Positions 1 through 9,035 of a DNA stretch of 43,005 bases are shown here, in pieces. The DNA lies in the NCBI GenBank assembly GCA_015231305.1, contig JADGBW010000016.1:1-43005 (forward strand). The letters are read 5' to 3'. The translations under genes were made by a program, and so were the position numbers. The stretch is from Magnetococcales bacterium (GTDB taxonomy: Bacteria > Pseudomonadota > Magnetococcia > Magnetococcales > JADFYX01). The first letter of the stretch is position 1; each line of letters begins with the position of its first letter. The notes under the pieces are model-generated. The model searched no databases. It saw nothing but the letters and a program-made list of their open reading frames with translations, and was not told the DNA's origin.

Positions 1-16
1 CAAATTGATTAATACA

Positions 17-94
17 TTATTCAAGGAACAGCACCATGCAACTACCAACAATAGCTTCAATTTTTGTTCCTCCTAAATCTATTCCAATTCTCAT
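17..94 (-). pseudogene. ROK-family sugar kinase N-terminus, apparently interrupted
   Basis: Read on the minus strand from the ATG at 94, the first residues are MRIGIDLGGTKIEAIVG. This is the usual N-terminus of ROK sugar kinases (fructokinase/glucokinase group), including the DxGGTK ATP-phosphate motif. The frame then drifts into unrelated residues (SCMVLFLE) and reaches TAA at 17-19, only 25 codons in, whereas ROK kinases are about 300 residues long. Either the gene is disrupted by a frameshift near codon 17, or the remainder was lost in a rearrangement, or there is a sequence error. A weak ribosome-binding sequence (GGTAG) precedes the ATG. Only 16 bases remain before the window edge, so the downstream state cannot be seen. 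The family assignment is firm; the broken status is an inference. Confidence 0.5.
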
Positions 95-190
95 TGAGAT
101 ATTCTACCTATTTTTTTTAACTTTTTAAAAGTGTATAAAAATTTAATTTAAAGTTACAGCAGCATAATAGAAGCATTATTTTTTGTAAGT

Positions 191-219
191 CTTGAAATCT
201 CTATATGTAATACCTATTT
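191..219 (+). promoter_or_regulatory. candidate heat-shock (sigma-32 type) promoter of clpB
   Basis: CTTGAAA at 191-197 matches the sigma-32 -35 consensus exactly. After 14 bases, ACCTATTT at 212-219 matches CCCCATTT at 6 of 8 positions. It ends 46 bases before the clpB ATG, a sensible leader length, and clpB is a classic sigma-32 target in proteobacteria. No CIRCE inverted repeat is visible in 95-265. The sequence between the two boxes contains AAATCTCTATAT (195-206), which recurs upstream of the operon at 36440. Confidence 0.45.
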
Positions 220-265
220 CCAAATAAGACAAATTGATATTGGTAAAAAAGTATTGGAGAAAAAA

Positions 266-2842
266 ATGCAAGAAGAGAAACTAACTTTAAAATCTCGTGA
301 AGCAATACAACATGCAATTGGTGTAACAGCAGCAAGAAAGCACCAGATGTTAGAGCCAGAACATCTTATGGTTGCACTTTTGGACCAGGGTGAGGGGTTA
401 GTACGTCCCATACTAGAAAAAGTGGGAGTTGTTGTCGAGCGTATGGCTGGAGAATTAAACCAAGAACTAGAACGTTTTGTCAAAGTTGGTGGCAATGGAG
501 CTACTCAGGTGGTTTATTCTCGGCGTATGCAGGGTATATGGGCTAGTGCTGAAAAAATTGCTGCTGACATGCGAGATGCCTTTATATCTACCGAACATTT
601 TTTACTTGCTATGAGTCGGGAAAATGAAGGATCTGTTGCTCGTATTTTAAGTTATTCTGGTGCTGATTATAATACAATTTTTGATGCTGTACAGAAAATG
701 AGAGGAGGGCAAAAAATAACAACTGCTGACCCTGAAGGAAGTTTTCAAGCTCTAGAAAAATATGCTCGTGATCTTACAGCCCTGGCCCGTGAAGGAAAGC
801 TTGACCCGGTTATTGGTAGAGATGAGGAGATCCGCCGTACTATGCAAGTACTCTCAAGGCGGACAAAAAATAACCCAGTTTTAATAGGTGAACCTGGTGT
901 TGGCAAAACAGCAATTATTGAAGGACTGGCCCTAAGGGTGGTTAGAGGTGATGTGCCTGACTCACTTAAAGATGTGCGTTTTGCAGCTTTGGATATGGGG
1001 GCACTTATTGCTGGTGCAAAATTTAGGGGAGAATTTGAAGAACGTTTAAAGGCACTGTTGCGTGAGGTAGAAGCGGCAGGGGGTAAAGTTGTACTATTTA
1101 TTGATGAGATGCATACCCTGGTAGGTGCTGGTCGTACAGATGGCGCAATGGACGCATCTAACCTGCTAAAACCTGCCCTGGCTCGTGGTGACCTGCACTG
1201 TGTAGGGGCCACAACTACTGAAGAATACCGCAAACATGTAGAAAAAGATGCAGCACTAGAGCGACGCTTTCAACCTATTGTAATTGCAGAGCCACAAGTA
1301 GAAGATGCTATATCTATTTTACGGGGTATAAAAGATAAATATGAGATCCATCACGGTGTACAAATTAAAGATGAAGCGGTAATAGCAGCTGTTACACTTT
1401 CTAACCGTTATATTGCTGACCGTTTTTTGCCGGATAAAGCCATAGATTTAATAGATGAGGCAGCAGCACGAATCCGTATGGAGGTTACATCTAAACCCCA
1501 AGAGATAGATGATATAGACCGAAAAATTTTACAGTTAGAGATTGAAGCAATTGCACTGAATAAAGAGAAAGACAGTGGGGCTAAAGAGCGGTTGCAAAAT
1601 GTTGAAAAATCACTAGCTGACTTAAAAGAAAAATCTAATGGGTTAACACTGCGTTGGCGTAAAGAGAAAGAAGCAATTGATAATCTCAACTTAATAAAAG
1701 AGAACCTGGAAAAAGCCCGGTTAAATATGGCTAATGCAGAACGAGACGGGGATTATTCCCGGGCTGGAGAGTTGAAGTTTGGGTTGATTCCTGACCTTGA
1801 AGCTAAGTTGGTTGAGGCAGGCAAAACTAGAGAAGACGGTATTTTGCAAGAGGAGGTTGGAGAGCAAGATGTTGCAAAAATTGTTGCTCGCTGGACCGGA
1901 ATACCTGTCGCTAGAATGTTAGAAGGAGAGCGAGCTAAATTGTTGGATATGGAAAACCGACTGGCTAAGAGAGTTATTGGGCAACAAGAAGCTTTGGAGT
2001 CTATAGCTAAAGCAGTGCGAAGAGCTAGGGCAGGGTTGGGAGATCCCAACCGACCTATTGGCAGTTTTCTGTTTTTAGGGCCAACAGGTGTGGGGAAAAC
2101 TGAGCTAAGTAAAGCGTTAGCACAATTTATGTTTGATGATGAAAATGCAATGGTGCGCTTGGATATGTCTGAGTATATGGAAAAACATGCGGTGGCAAGG
2201 TTAGTAGGAGCACCGCCTGGTTATGTGGGGTTTGATGATGGGGGGCAACTAACCAAAGCAGTACGTCGTAACCCCTATAGTGTGGTGTTGTTAGATGAAA
2301 TTGAAAAAGCACATCCAGAGGTATTAAACCTGCTTTTGCAAGTGATGGATGAAGGAAGGTTAACAGATAGCCAGGGAAGAACTGTAGATTTTAGCAATAC
2401 TGTTGTTATTATGACTTCCAATATTGGTAGCGAAAAAAGAGAAGATTTTGCAAGTATAGAAAAGGAAGCCATTCGCAATCATATGATGAAAATTTTGCGT
2501 GGATATTTCCGCCCAGAATTTCTCAACAGGCTGGATGACTTTATAGTTTTCTCTTCTCTTACCAGGCAACATATGGATGCCATAGTAGATATTCAGCTAG
2601 ATAACCTGCGAAAGTTGTTAGACGTACATAAAATATCTCTGAATGTTGATAAGTCTGCTATGTCTTTATTGGCTGATGAAGGATTTGACCCAGAGTTTGG
2701 AGCACGACCTTTAAAAAGGGTAATTCAACGTTTATTACAAGACCCCCTAGCTGAAGCTATGCTGGCAGGAAAAGTTTTAAACGGAAACAAAGTTGAAATA
2801 ACAAAACCCACAGATCATACACTGCATTTACAGTTTTTATAA
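266..2842 (+). CDS. clpB: ClpB, ATP-dependent protein disaggregase (Hsp100)
   Basis: Cytosolic AAA+ chaperone that extracts polypeptides from aggregates together with DnaK. The protein is 858 residues, the normal ClpB length. Visible in order: the N-terminal Clp repeat domain (about 1-145); AAA-1 with Walker A GEPGVGKT and Walker B VVLFIDE; a long coiled-coil middle domain (about 400-525) typical of ClpB and absent from ClpA; AAA-2 with Walker A GPTGVGKT, Walker [14 protein letters not shown] and a sensor region ending in VVIMTSN; and a C-terminal D2-small domain. There is no ClpP-binding IGF loop that I can recognise. The ATG at 266 is chosen because GGAG (256-259) sits six bases before it; an in-frame TTG at 254 overlaps that site. 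It is transcribed alone and lies convergent with the kinase gene downstream. Confidence 0.97.
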   Translation: MQEEKLTLKSREAIQHAIGVTAARKHQMLEPEHLMVALLDQGEGLVRPILEKVGVVVERMAGELNQELERFVKVGGNGATQVVYSRRMQGIWASAEKIAADMRDAFISTEHFLLAMSRENEGSVARILSYSGADYNTIFDAVQKMRGGQKITTADPEGSFQALEKYARDLTALAREGKLDPVIGRDEEIRRTMQVLSRRTKNNPVLIGEPGVGKTAIIEGLALRVVRGDVPDSLKDVRFAALDMGALIAGAKFRGEFEERLKALLREVEAAGGKVVLFIDEMHTLVGAGRTDGAMDASNLLKPALARGDLHCVGATTTEEYRKHVEKDAALERRFQPIVIAEPQVEDAISILRGIKDKYEIHHGVQIKDEAVIAAVTLSNRYIADRFLPDKAIDLIDEAAARIRMEVTSKPQEIDDIDRKILQLEIEAIALNKEKDSGAKERLQNVEKSLADLKEKSNGLTLRWRKEKEAIDNLNLIKENLEKARLNMANAERDGDYSRAGELKFGLIPDLEAKLVEAGKTREDGILQEEVGEQDVAKIVARWTGIPVARMLEGERAKLLDMENRLAKRVIGQQEALESIAKAVRRARAGLGDPNRPIGSFLFLGPTGVGKTELSKALAQFMFDDENAMVRLDMSEYMEKHAVARLVGAPPGYVGFDDGGQLTKAVRRNPYSVVLLDEIEKAHPEVLNLLLQVMDEGRLTDSQGRTVDFSNTVVIMTSNIGSEKREDFASIEKEAIRNHMMKILRGYFRPEFLNRLDDFIVFSSLTRQHMDAIVDIQLDNLRKLLDVHKISLNVDKSAMSLLADEGFDPEFGARPLKRVIQRLLQDPLAEAMLAGKVLNGNKVEITKPTDHTLHLQFL

Positions 2843-2907
2843 TAAAATTTTAAACTGTAATTTACTTTTGATAATAGATCTTTTTTGCTTAAAATTTCAG
2901 ATAATTA

Positions 2908-2956
2908 AATAGCCATATCCTAATAGTAGCATTGCCTACCTTATGATATGGCTATT
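2908..2956. repeat. 12-bp perfect inverted repeat between convergent genes (possible terminator)
   Basis: AATAGCCATATC at 2908-2919 pairs perfectly with GATATGGCTATT at 2945-2956 across a 25-base loop. The loop itself holds GTAG...CTAC, so a second small stem is possible. It lies between clpB and the convergent kinase gene, where a bidirectional terminator is expected, but no good T-run follows the stem on either strand. Apart from this, I see nothing in the gene-free stretch 2843-3162 except AT-rich sequence. Confidence 0.4.
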
Positions 2957-3162
2957 GCCTTTAAAAAAAAGCATAGTTTTTAGTGGTTTACTCAATTGAC
3001 ATATACCTGTTTTTTTTGTCTGGTTTAATAATATTGGTGATAAGATTTTAAATAGTTTTTTCTCAAATATTTTTAATATTTTGTAGTCGTTGGGTGCATT
3101 CTAAGTGTTATGGTTCTCTTGAGGTAAAAAATGTCGTTAGCAAATATAAAAATGTAAGCTAT

Positions 3163-5079
3163 TTAAGAGTTATCTCTGGGTATGTTTTTTTGCAAGACAG
3201 TTGATAAATCACTCATTGATAAAGGCTTCATCAGCAGCTCTCTAATACCAACCTTTTGAGCTTTTTTGGGTGTTACTGTCTGACTGAAACCAGTACATAG
3301 AAAAACAGCAATATCTGGTTTTATGGCAAGTATTTTTTTTGCTAAATCTATTCCAGTAATATGTGGCATTGCTTGGTCTGTAATTATACCATCAAACAAG
3401 CTAGGGTTTTGTTGAAATTTCTCAAGGGCTTCTCGTGGGTCAGTTGTTGATATAACAGTATAGCCCATAATTTCTAACTGTGTTACACCAAGTTCTACCA
3501 ATGCTGGTTCATCATCAACTAATAAAATGGTTTTATTTGTATTTATATGTGGTTCAATTAAACTTGACGTGTTGTTATTATTTTGAGATGTAGTAGTTAG
3601 TTCTGGAAAATAGACCTTAATAGTGGTTCCTTTATCAATTTTTGTATCTACCTCAATTGCCCCTTTATGGTTTTGCACAATTCCATGTACAACAGAAAGT
3701 CCAAGGCCAGTTCCTTTGCCAATATCTTTGGTAGTAAAAAATGGATCAAATATTCTCTCTATATTTTCTGATGTTATACCAGGGCCATTATCTGTAACAA
3801 TAAACAGTACATATGGACCTTGGGATATTGATAGACTTTGTGCTTTAGCTTTGCTGACTTCAATAGTGCTAAGAGAAACATTCAAACGGCCTCCGCTCTC
3901 TGTCATTGATGATGAAGCGTTAGAACAGAGGTTTAAGATAAGTTGATGAAGGTTTGCTGCGTCTGCATTTATTTTGCTTTGGGGTGCGTTATAATTGCTT
4001 TCTATAAAAATATTTGCCGGTACTGTTGAACGAATAAACTTCATTGTTTCTTGCAATAAAGGGGTTATCTCTATTGGTTTCATTTCATATTCAGATTGGC
4101 GACTAAAAGATAGTAGCTGAGAAACCAGATCTTTAGCGCGAAGCCCAGCTATATAAACTTGATCTAAATATTTGTATGTTTTTTCGTTCTTATCAGTTTT
4201 GTTTAGTGCAAGCTCGGTAAACCCAATTATAGAGCCAAGAATATTGTTAAAATCATGGGCAATTCCCCCTGCCAATGTGCCAATAGATTCCATTTTCTTA
4301 GCTTGGCGAAGCTGAGTTTCTAGTTTTCTTTTCTCAGAGATATCTGATAAAAGACAGTGGTTTTGGAATGTTTTTTCTGATGTTTTATGTGATACGCGTC
4401 CCTCAAAAGATATATGAACTTTGCTGCCATCTTTTCTAACCATTTCAAACTCTATATCATGGCACTGTCCTGTTGACTTTAATTGCGAAAATTTTGTATT
4501 GAAAAGCTCTTTATCTTTTTCTATTAAAAAATCACTAAATTTGTTTCCTAAAACATCACTTTGTGAATAGCCAAAAATATTCAGCCAAGGATTGTTAATA
4601 GCTATTATTTTTCCTTCATTATCTAAAGATTGATATGCTTGGGGAGCATTTTCATAAAGATGACGAAAATGGTTTTCGCTATCTTTTAATATTTTGACAG
4701 TTTGTTTATGATCCTCAACTTTTTTAGCTAAAGCATCACGAGATAAAGAGGTGGTTTGTAGATTATCGTTTATTTTATTTAAAGCTTGGGCAAGGCGACC
4801 TAATTCATCTTTATTTTCTATGGTAGCTAAAGCATTATAATTTCCATCTTCAGTATGTTTAATTATATATTTTAACTGTTCAGAGTGTTTAGCTAGCCTT
4901 CTTGTTAGCAGCCAAGAAAAAAAAGTTATTACTCCAAATAAAGCTAAGCCAGCCCAAAGCAATAGTTGGGTAATAAGGTGGTTATTTTGATTGAGGTAAT
5001 AGTAAATACCTGAGATTATTGGCAAGGAGATGATGCTAAAAGTAAAAATTAGCAAGGCAAGTTTGTTTTGTAACCTCAT
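3163..5079 (-). CDS. membrane PAS hybrid histidine kinase with C-terminal receiver
   Basis: Inner-membrane sensor kinase of 638 residues. Order: two N-terminal transmembrane helices with a very short periplasmic loop (about 5-55), a HAMP-like segment (RRLAKHSEQ...DELGRLAQALN), coiled coil, one PAS domain (about 140-260), an H-box GGIAHDFNN, an N-box HQLILNLCSNA, a DNGPGI G1 box and GKGTGLGLS G2 box. It ends in a receiver with the acidic pair VDDE, phosphoacceptor in GIITDQAMP, and Lys in LLMKPL. The GGIAHDFNN type is common in hybrid kinases that lack a dedicated neighbouring regulator. The extracytoplasmic part is too small for a ligand domain, so the signal is probably sensed by the PAS domain or the membrane. 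The ATG at 5079 is preferred because GGAG lies 8 bases upstream; a GTG at 5088 overlaps that site. It is a lone gene with no partner regulator adjacent. Confidence 0.9.
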   Translation of the reverse strand: MRLQNKLALLIFTFSIISLPIISGIYYYLNQNNHLITQLLLWAGLALFGVITFFSWLLTRRLAKHSEQLKYIIKHTEDGNYNALATIENKDELGRLAQALNKINDNLQTTSLSRDALAKKVEDHKQTVKILKDSENHFRHLYENAPQAYQSLDNEGKIIAINNPWLNIFGYSQSDVLGNKFSDFLIEKDKELFNTKFSQLKSTGQCHDIEFEMVRKDGSKVHISFEGRVSHKTSEKTFQNHCLLSDISEKRKLETQLRQAKKMESIGTLAGGIAHDFNNILGSIIGFTELALNKTDKNEKTYKYLDQVYIAGLRAKDLVSQLLSFSRQSEYEMKPIEITPLLQETMKFIRSTVPANIFIESNYNAPQSKINADAANLHQLILNLCSNASSSMTESGGRLNVSLSTIEVSKAKAQSLSISQGPYVLFIVTDNGPGITSENIERIFDPFFTTKDIGKGTGLGLSVVHGIVQNHKGAIEVDTKIDKGTTIKVYFPELTTTSQNNNNTSSLIEPHINTNKTILLVDDEPALVELGVTQLEIMGYTVISTTDPREALEKFQQNPSLFDGIITDQAMPHITGIDLAKKILAIKPDIAVFLCTGFSQTVTPKKAQKVGIRELLMKPLSMSDLSTVLQKNIPRDNS

Positions 5080-5683
5080 GATAACCACTCCAAGCGATTT
5101 AAACCAATAGCGTAATAGTGTTATCCGTATAGCAACATCCCTTTTTATAAAGAACAGTAACTATCATCAATATATTTTACAAACATTATGTTCTTCTAAT
5201 GTTTAGATAGCAAGAACGAGTTTAAATCTATTTGAGGAATTTATCCGCACTTTACAAGCACAACCTCTTGACTAACCAAATAAAAAATAAACCATCATTA
5301 TCTCCAAAAGGTAACTGTAAAATTTTCTTGTTCATTAAAAAACCAACATATTTTACCAAAAATGTTCTTCCAACTGCCAAATTTGTGGTTAAAAGTTTTT
5401 TGGTTATCTCTTTAACATGAGCATGTATGGCAAATTAATGCGTTAAAATTTAAATCTTTATAAAATTGCTATATGACAGTTTGTAGTGGCTTGTTAGAAA
5501 TGTTATTATTTAATATGGTGTGTTTAAGGCAAATGAAATTTTATAACACACTGTACAATAAACTATTTAACAAAAAAAAGAACTAACTATCAGTATATAA
5601 TCGTAAGGATTTTTGTAAAAACCGATGGATACCATAATAGATAAATATTGCCTTATGATTGTTTTTGGTAACGGCGTAAAAAG
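5080..5683. other. 604-bp gene-free region between divergent genes
   Basis: This stretch separates the kinase gene (minus strand) from rfbG (plus strand) and so should hold promoters for both. AATAGTGTTA at 5114-5123 is one copy of a motif that recurs in other intergenic stretches. TATAAT near 5595-5602 could be a -10 box for rfbG, but I cannot find a convincing -35. No ops/JUMPstart element of the kind found before many polysaccharide operons is evident. A 62-codon TTG-started frame at 5232-5420 has a low-complexity, lysine-rich product and no ribosome-binding site, and is not called. Confidence 0.5.
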
Positions 5684-5698
5684 ATGGAAATTCTGCTC

Positions 5699-6790
5699 AT
5701 GACACCAGACTTTTGGCGTGGTAAGCGGGTTTTAATTACTGGTCACACGGGTTTTAAGGGAAGTTGGCTGGCTTTATGGCTTGCAAAATGTGATGCTCAG
5801 GTTATTGGCTATTCCTTAGATCCGCCAAGCAGTCCTAATTTATATGAATCAGCTAGAGTTTCAGATTGTTTAACCTCCATAAAGGGAGACCTTAACGATC
5901 TAGATTTGCTGACTAAAACCATAGAGAAATATACCCCTCAATTTATTTTTCATCTTGCTGCTCAATCTTTAGTTCGGCAATCTTACTACGACCCTGTTGA
6001 GACATACATGACCAATGTAATGGGCACAGTGCATCTATTTGAAGCTGTGCGTCGTACAAAAAGTGTCCGTGTTGTGGTTAATATCACCTCTGATAAATGT
6101 TATGAAAATATGGGGTACGATAGGGGGTACAATGAAAACGATCCTATGGGGGGGCATGACCCTTATAGTAGTAGCAAGGGGTGTTCTGAACTAGTCGCTG
6201 CTGCCTACCATAACTCTTTTTTTCAGTCTTCTATCAACAATAACAATCCTGTTGCATTGGCCTCTGTGAGGGCTGGTAACGTTATTGGTGGGGGAGATTG
6301 GGCCAAAGATAGGCTTATTCCAGATATTGTCACATCATTTATAAATAAAAAACCAGTTGAGATAAGAAACCCCAACGCTATTAGACCTTGGCAATATGTA
6401 TTAGAGCCTTTGGGTGGTTATCTACTTTTAGCAGAAAAATTATGGGAAAACGGCAGCGAGTATGGTGGTGGATGGAACTTTGGACCAGAGGACAAAGAGG
6501 GTTTGTCAGTTATCAATATCCTAGAATCTATGGCTAAACTTTGGGGTAGTGGTGCTACATGGAACATACAACCTGGTAATCACCCCCACGAGGCTCAGTA
6601 CTTAAGGCTAGACTGTTCAAAAGCTCGAACTAAAATAGGCTGGGAAACCCGCTGGAATATTTATGATGGCCTTGCTGCAACCGTTGATTGGTACCGAGAT
6701 TTTGCCAAGAATAGTGATACCCATGAACTTTGTTTAAGCCAGATCGATCAATTCATGTCATCTTCAACATACGAAACAAAAAAAAACTAA
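5699..6790 (+). CDS. rfbG: CDP-glucose 4,6-dehydratase
   Basis: Cytosolic extended short-chain dehydrogenase converting CDP-D-glucose to CDP-4-keto-6-deoxy-D-glucose, the first committed step to CDP-3,6-dideoxyhexoses of O-antigens. Visible features: N-terminus MTPDFWRGKRVLITGHTGFK, typical of RfbG/DdhB; the NAD motif TGHTGFKG; HLAAQSLVRQSY; the TSDKCYEN active-site strand; and the catalytic YSSSK (YxxxK). The length of 363 residues is normal for the family. The start at 5699 is chosen by alignment to the family N-terminus; an in-frame ATG at 5684 would add five residues, and neither start has a strong ribosome-binding site. It is followed 30 bases later by rfbH, the next enzyme. The cytidylyltransferase rfbF that should supply CDP-glucose is not next to it. 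Confidence 0.95.
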   Translation: MTPDFWRGKRVLITGHTGFKGSWLALWLAKCDAQVIGYSLDPPSSPNLYESARVSDCLTSIKGDLNDLDLLTKTIEKYTPQFIFHLAAQSLVRQSYYDPVETYMTNVMGTVHLFEAVRRTKSVRVVVNITSDKCYENMGYDRGYNENDPMGGHDPYSSSKGCSELVAAAYHNSFFQSSINNNNPVALASVRAGNVIGGGDWAKDRLIPDIVTSFINKKPVEIRNPNAIRPWQYVLEPLGGYLLLAEKLWENGSEYGGGWNFGPEDKEGLSVINILESMAKLWGSGATWNIQPGNHPHEAQYLRLDCSKARTKIGWETRWNIYDGLAATVDWYRDFAKNSDTHELCLSQIDQFMSSSTYETKKN

Positions 6791-6820
6791 ACTACCTCCA
6801 AATTATTAAGGCCAATTAAA

Positions 6821-8128
6821 TTGGATAAGAGACAAATCAGAGATAAAATCCTCTCCCTAGTAGAAGATTACGCTAAGTTAGCTTATGAGGATAAAAAATT
6901 TGAGCCTGACTCCTCTCCTGTTCCTCCTTCTGGTAAGGTAATAGGTGCTCCTGAGTTGCAAAACTTAGTTGAGGCATCATTAGATGGTTGGTTTACTACA
7001 GGTCGTTTTAATACAGAGTTTGAACAAAAACTAGGTAGCTATCTTGGTGCAAAACATGTTTTAACCACAAATTCAGGCTCATCTGCTAATCTTCTAGCTT
7101 TAACAGCCCTAACATCTCCTCTACTTGGCGACAGAGCCTTAATGCCGGGTGATGAAGTTCTAACAGTTGCGGCAAGCTTTCCCACAACAGTAAACCCTAT
7201 TGTTAATAACGGTTTAATTCCCCTGTTTGTTGATATTGAAATACCTAGCTATAATATTGATATTTCCCGTATAAAAGAGGCTATTTCCCCAAAAACAAAA
7301 GCAATTATGATAGCCCATACATTGGGTAACCCATTTAACTTAGAGCAAATAATGCAAATTGCCCAACAACACAACATGTGGGTAGTGGAAGATTGTTGCG
7401 ATGCTTTGGGGTCAAAATATAACGGGCAGTTGGTAGGCAGTTTTGGTGATATTAGCACTCTTAGTTTTTTTCCTGCTCATCACATAACCATGGGAGAAGG
7501 GGGAGCTGTATTTACCAATTCAGCAAAGTTGCGACGTATAGTACAGTCTTTAAGAGACTGGGGGCGAGATTGCCATTGTGACCCAGGTGTAGATAACACC
7601 TGCGGCAAGCGGTTTGATAAACAATATGGCAGGCTACCCTATGGTTACGACCATAAATATACCTATTCGCACTTAGGCTATAACCTAAAAATCACGGATA
7701 TGCAGGCTGCAATAGCTCTAGCACAGTTGGACCGTCTTGACGATTTTACCAAGGCGAGAAAAGCAAATTTTAATTACCTAAAAGAGCAACTACAAGATCT
7801 CCAAGAGTTTATAACTCTACCTGAAGCAACCCCCAACAGCGATCCATCTTGGTTTGGTTTTACCATCACCCTAAAACCGTCCGTTACTCAACCTCGTCAA
7901 GAGCTACTGAAATTTTTAGACAAGCACAAAATAGGTACAAGGTTGTTGTTTTCAGGAAATATAATAAACCAACCATATTTTAAAGATATACCCTACAGGT
8001 CTCACGGCCCCCTAGAAAACACAAACACAGTAATGAACCGCACCTTCTGGCTAGGTGTGTACCCTGGTTTAAATGAAGAAATGTTGAGGTTTGTCAGTGA
8101 TAAATTGCACGAATTTTTTCAAGGTTAA
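6821..8128 (+). CDS. rfbH: CDP-4-keto-6-deoxy-D-glucose 3-dehydrase (E1), Fe-S/PMP enzyme
   Basis: Removes the C-3 hydroxyl of CDP-4-keto-6-deoxyglucose using pyridoxamine phosphate and a [2Fe-2S] cluster. It has the aminotransferase fold I sequence ([24 protein letters not shown]). The usual PLP lysine is replaced by histidine in [13 protein letters not shown] (H220), the hallmark of this dehydrase. The cluster ligands fit C-X57-C-X1-C-X7-C exactly: C193, C251, C253, C261. The length of 435 residues is standard. The start is TTG at 6821 with AAGG 8 bases before it; no ATG lies nearby and the N-terminus matches the family. It forms an operon with rfbG. The E3 reductase (ddhD) that usually feeds electrons is not in the window. 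Confidence 0.95.
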   Translation: MDKRQIRDKILSLVEDYAKLAYEDKKFEPDSSPVPPSGKVIGAPELQNLVEASLDGWFTTGRFNTEFEQKLGSYLGAKHVLTTNSGSSANLLALTALTSPLLGDRALMPGDEVLTVAASFPTTVNPIVNNGLIPLFVDIEIPSYNIDISRIKEAISPKTKAIMIAHTLGNPFNLEQIMQIAQQHNMWVVEDCCDALGSKYNGQLVGSFGDISTLSFFPAHHITMGEGGAVFTNSAKLRRIVQSLRDWGRDCHCDPGVDNTCGKRFDKQYGRLPYGYDHKYTYSHLGYNLKITDMQAAIALAQLDRLDDFTKARKANFNYLKEQLQDLQEFITLPEATPNSDPSWFGFTITLKPSVTQPRQELLKFLDKHKIGTRLLFSGNIINQPYFKDIPYRSHGPLENTNTVMNRTFWLGVYPGLNEEMLRFVSDKLHEFFQG

Positions 8129-8214
8129 TATTGGTTTTTAAAATCTATATTACAGGGAATGGTTTTATTGTTGGTTAGTATAAATTATTGTTTTATAAAT
8201 ATGTATAGATCTTT

Positions 8215-8631
8215 TTAAGAATCCACCTTTTTAAAAGAGAAATTCTTATGGCCAAAATAGCTTATTATTACAGTTACGAATAAAATTACTCCTTGGGTTA
8301 CAACCGGATGAATTTGTAGTAGCTCTACCATTAGGGCCATAATAATTAGGCTTATAATTGCGCTTAATCCGTATACTACATATACCCGTAGATACTCTTT
8401 TAATATATTGCCTTTGGATTTAAAAACAAATAGTCGGTAGACTATGAACGAATTTGTAATTGCAGCTATATTGCTTATTATTGCTAAGATAATATAGTGG
8501 ACTTGTTCTGAGAAATAATAGTAGATAGTGGCAAAAAATAGGAAGCCAAAAAGTGTGTTGTAGGCTCCGCCAATAAGATAACGGATGAATTGGGCGTTTT
8601 GGCTTACTAAATTGCTAATATAACGTATCAA
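8215..8631 (-). CDS. GtrA-like four-helix membrane protein
   Basis: Small inner-membrane protein of 138 residues with four predicted transmembrane helices and the GtrA signature near the N-terminus (QFIRYLIGGAYNTLFGFLFF) and centrally (SFIVYRLFVFKS). GtrA-family proteins are thought to move or present polyprenyl-phosphate-linked sugars across the membrane, for example in O-antigen glucosylation and arabinogalactan synthesis. The presence of a GT-C-like protein at 13624-15249 is consistent with such a role, though the substrate is unknown. The start is a TTG at 8631; an in-frame stop lies immediately upstream, so no longer version is possible. It is a single minus-strand gene convergent with rfbH. 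Confidence 0.85.
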   Translation of the reverse strand: MIRYISNLVSQNAQFIRYLIGGAYNTLFGFLFFATIYYYFSEQVHYIILAIISNIAAITNSFIVYRLFVFKSKGNILKEYLRVYVVYGLSAIISLIIMALMVELLQIHPVVTQGVILFVTVIISYFGHKNFSFKKVDS

Positions 8632-9035
8632 TGTTTAACATCGTTGCAATTGTTTGTGTTTTTTAGTTCTAACAGCATTTTTATCTGCTCCAAAAAATAA
8701 ACTGGTACTGTTTAACATTCAGTAGCTGTTAATCTGACTCATTTTAGTATAGCATTTTTGATGAGAATTCAACCTAGATTCGGCAGTTGACAGTGTGTAC
8801 TTGGCTTAAAATGTTGGTGTATCTGGGGTGTCATTTCAAATTACAATTACCTTGTTGTCTATAAGGTATATCCATTTATATGCTTGGTTAATCAATAGCT
8901 TGTGTCAGTTACTTAGCGACAACTGCTGTTTATAGCTTTAAGTGTTTATATTTTTATAAGCCTTGCATTTATAGGCTTTGCTATACAAACTATTTTTCAA
9001 ATTGTTCTTCTTATCCTCTGCTGGTAAATAAATAT
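8632..9035. other. 404-bp divergent promoter region
   Basis: This lies between the GtrA-like gene (minus) and the C-methyltransferase gene (plus), so promoters for both should be here. I see no strong hairpin, repeat or coding frame. A 129-codon minus-strand frame at 8938-9327 overlaps the well-supported methyltransferase gene and is taken as a shadow. Confidence 0.4.

Noticed and set aside
5232-5420. 62-codon plus-strand frame in the gap before rfbG
   Set aside because: TTG start, no ribosome-binding site, lysine/isoleucine-rich low-complexity product and no family resemblance.
5611-5683. Possible ops/JUMPstart element before rfbG
   Set aside because: GGTAACGGCG near 5668 does not match the GGCGGTAGC core well enough.
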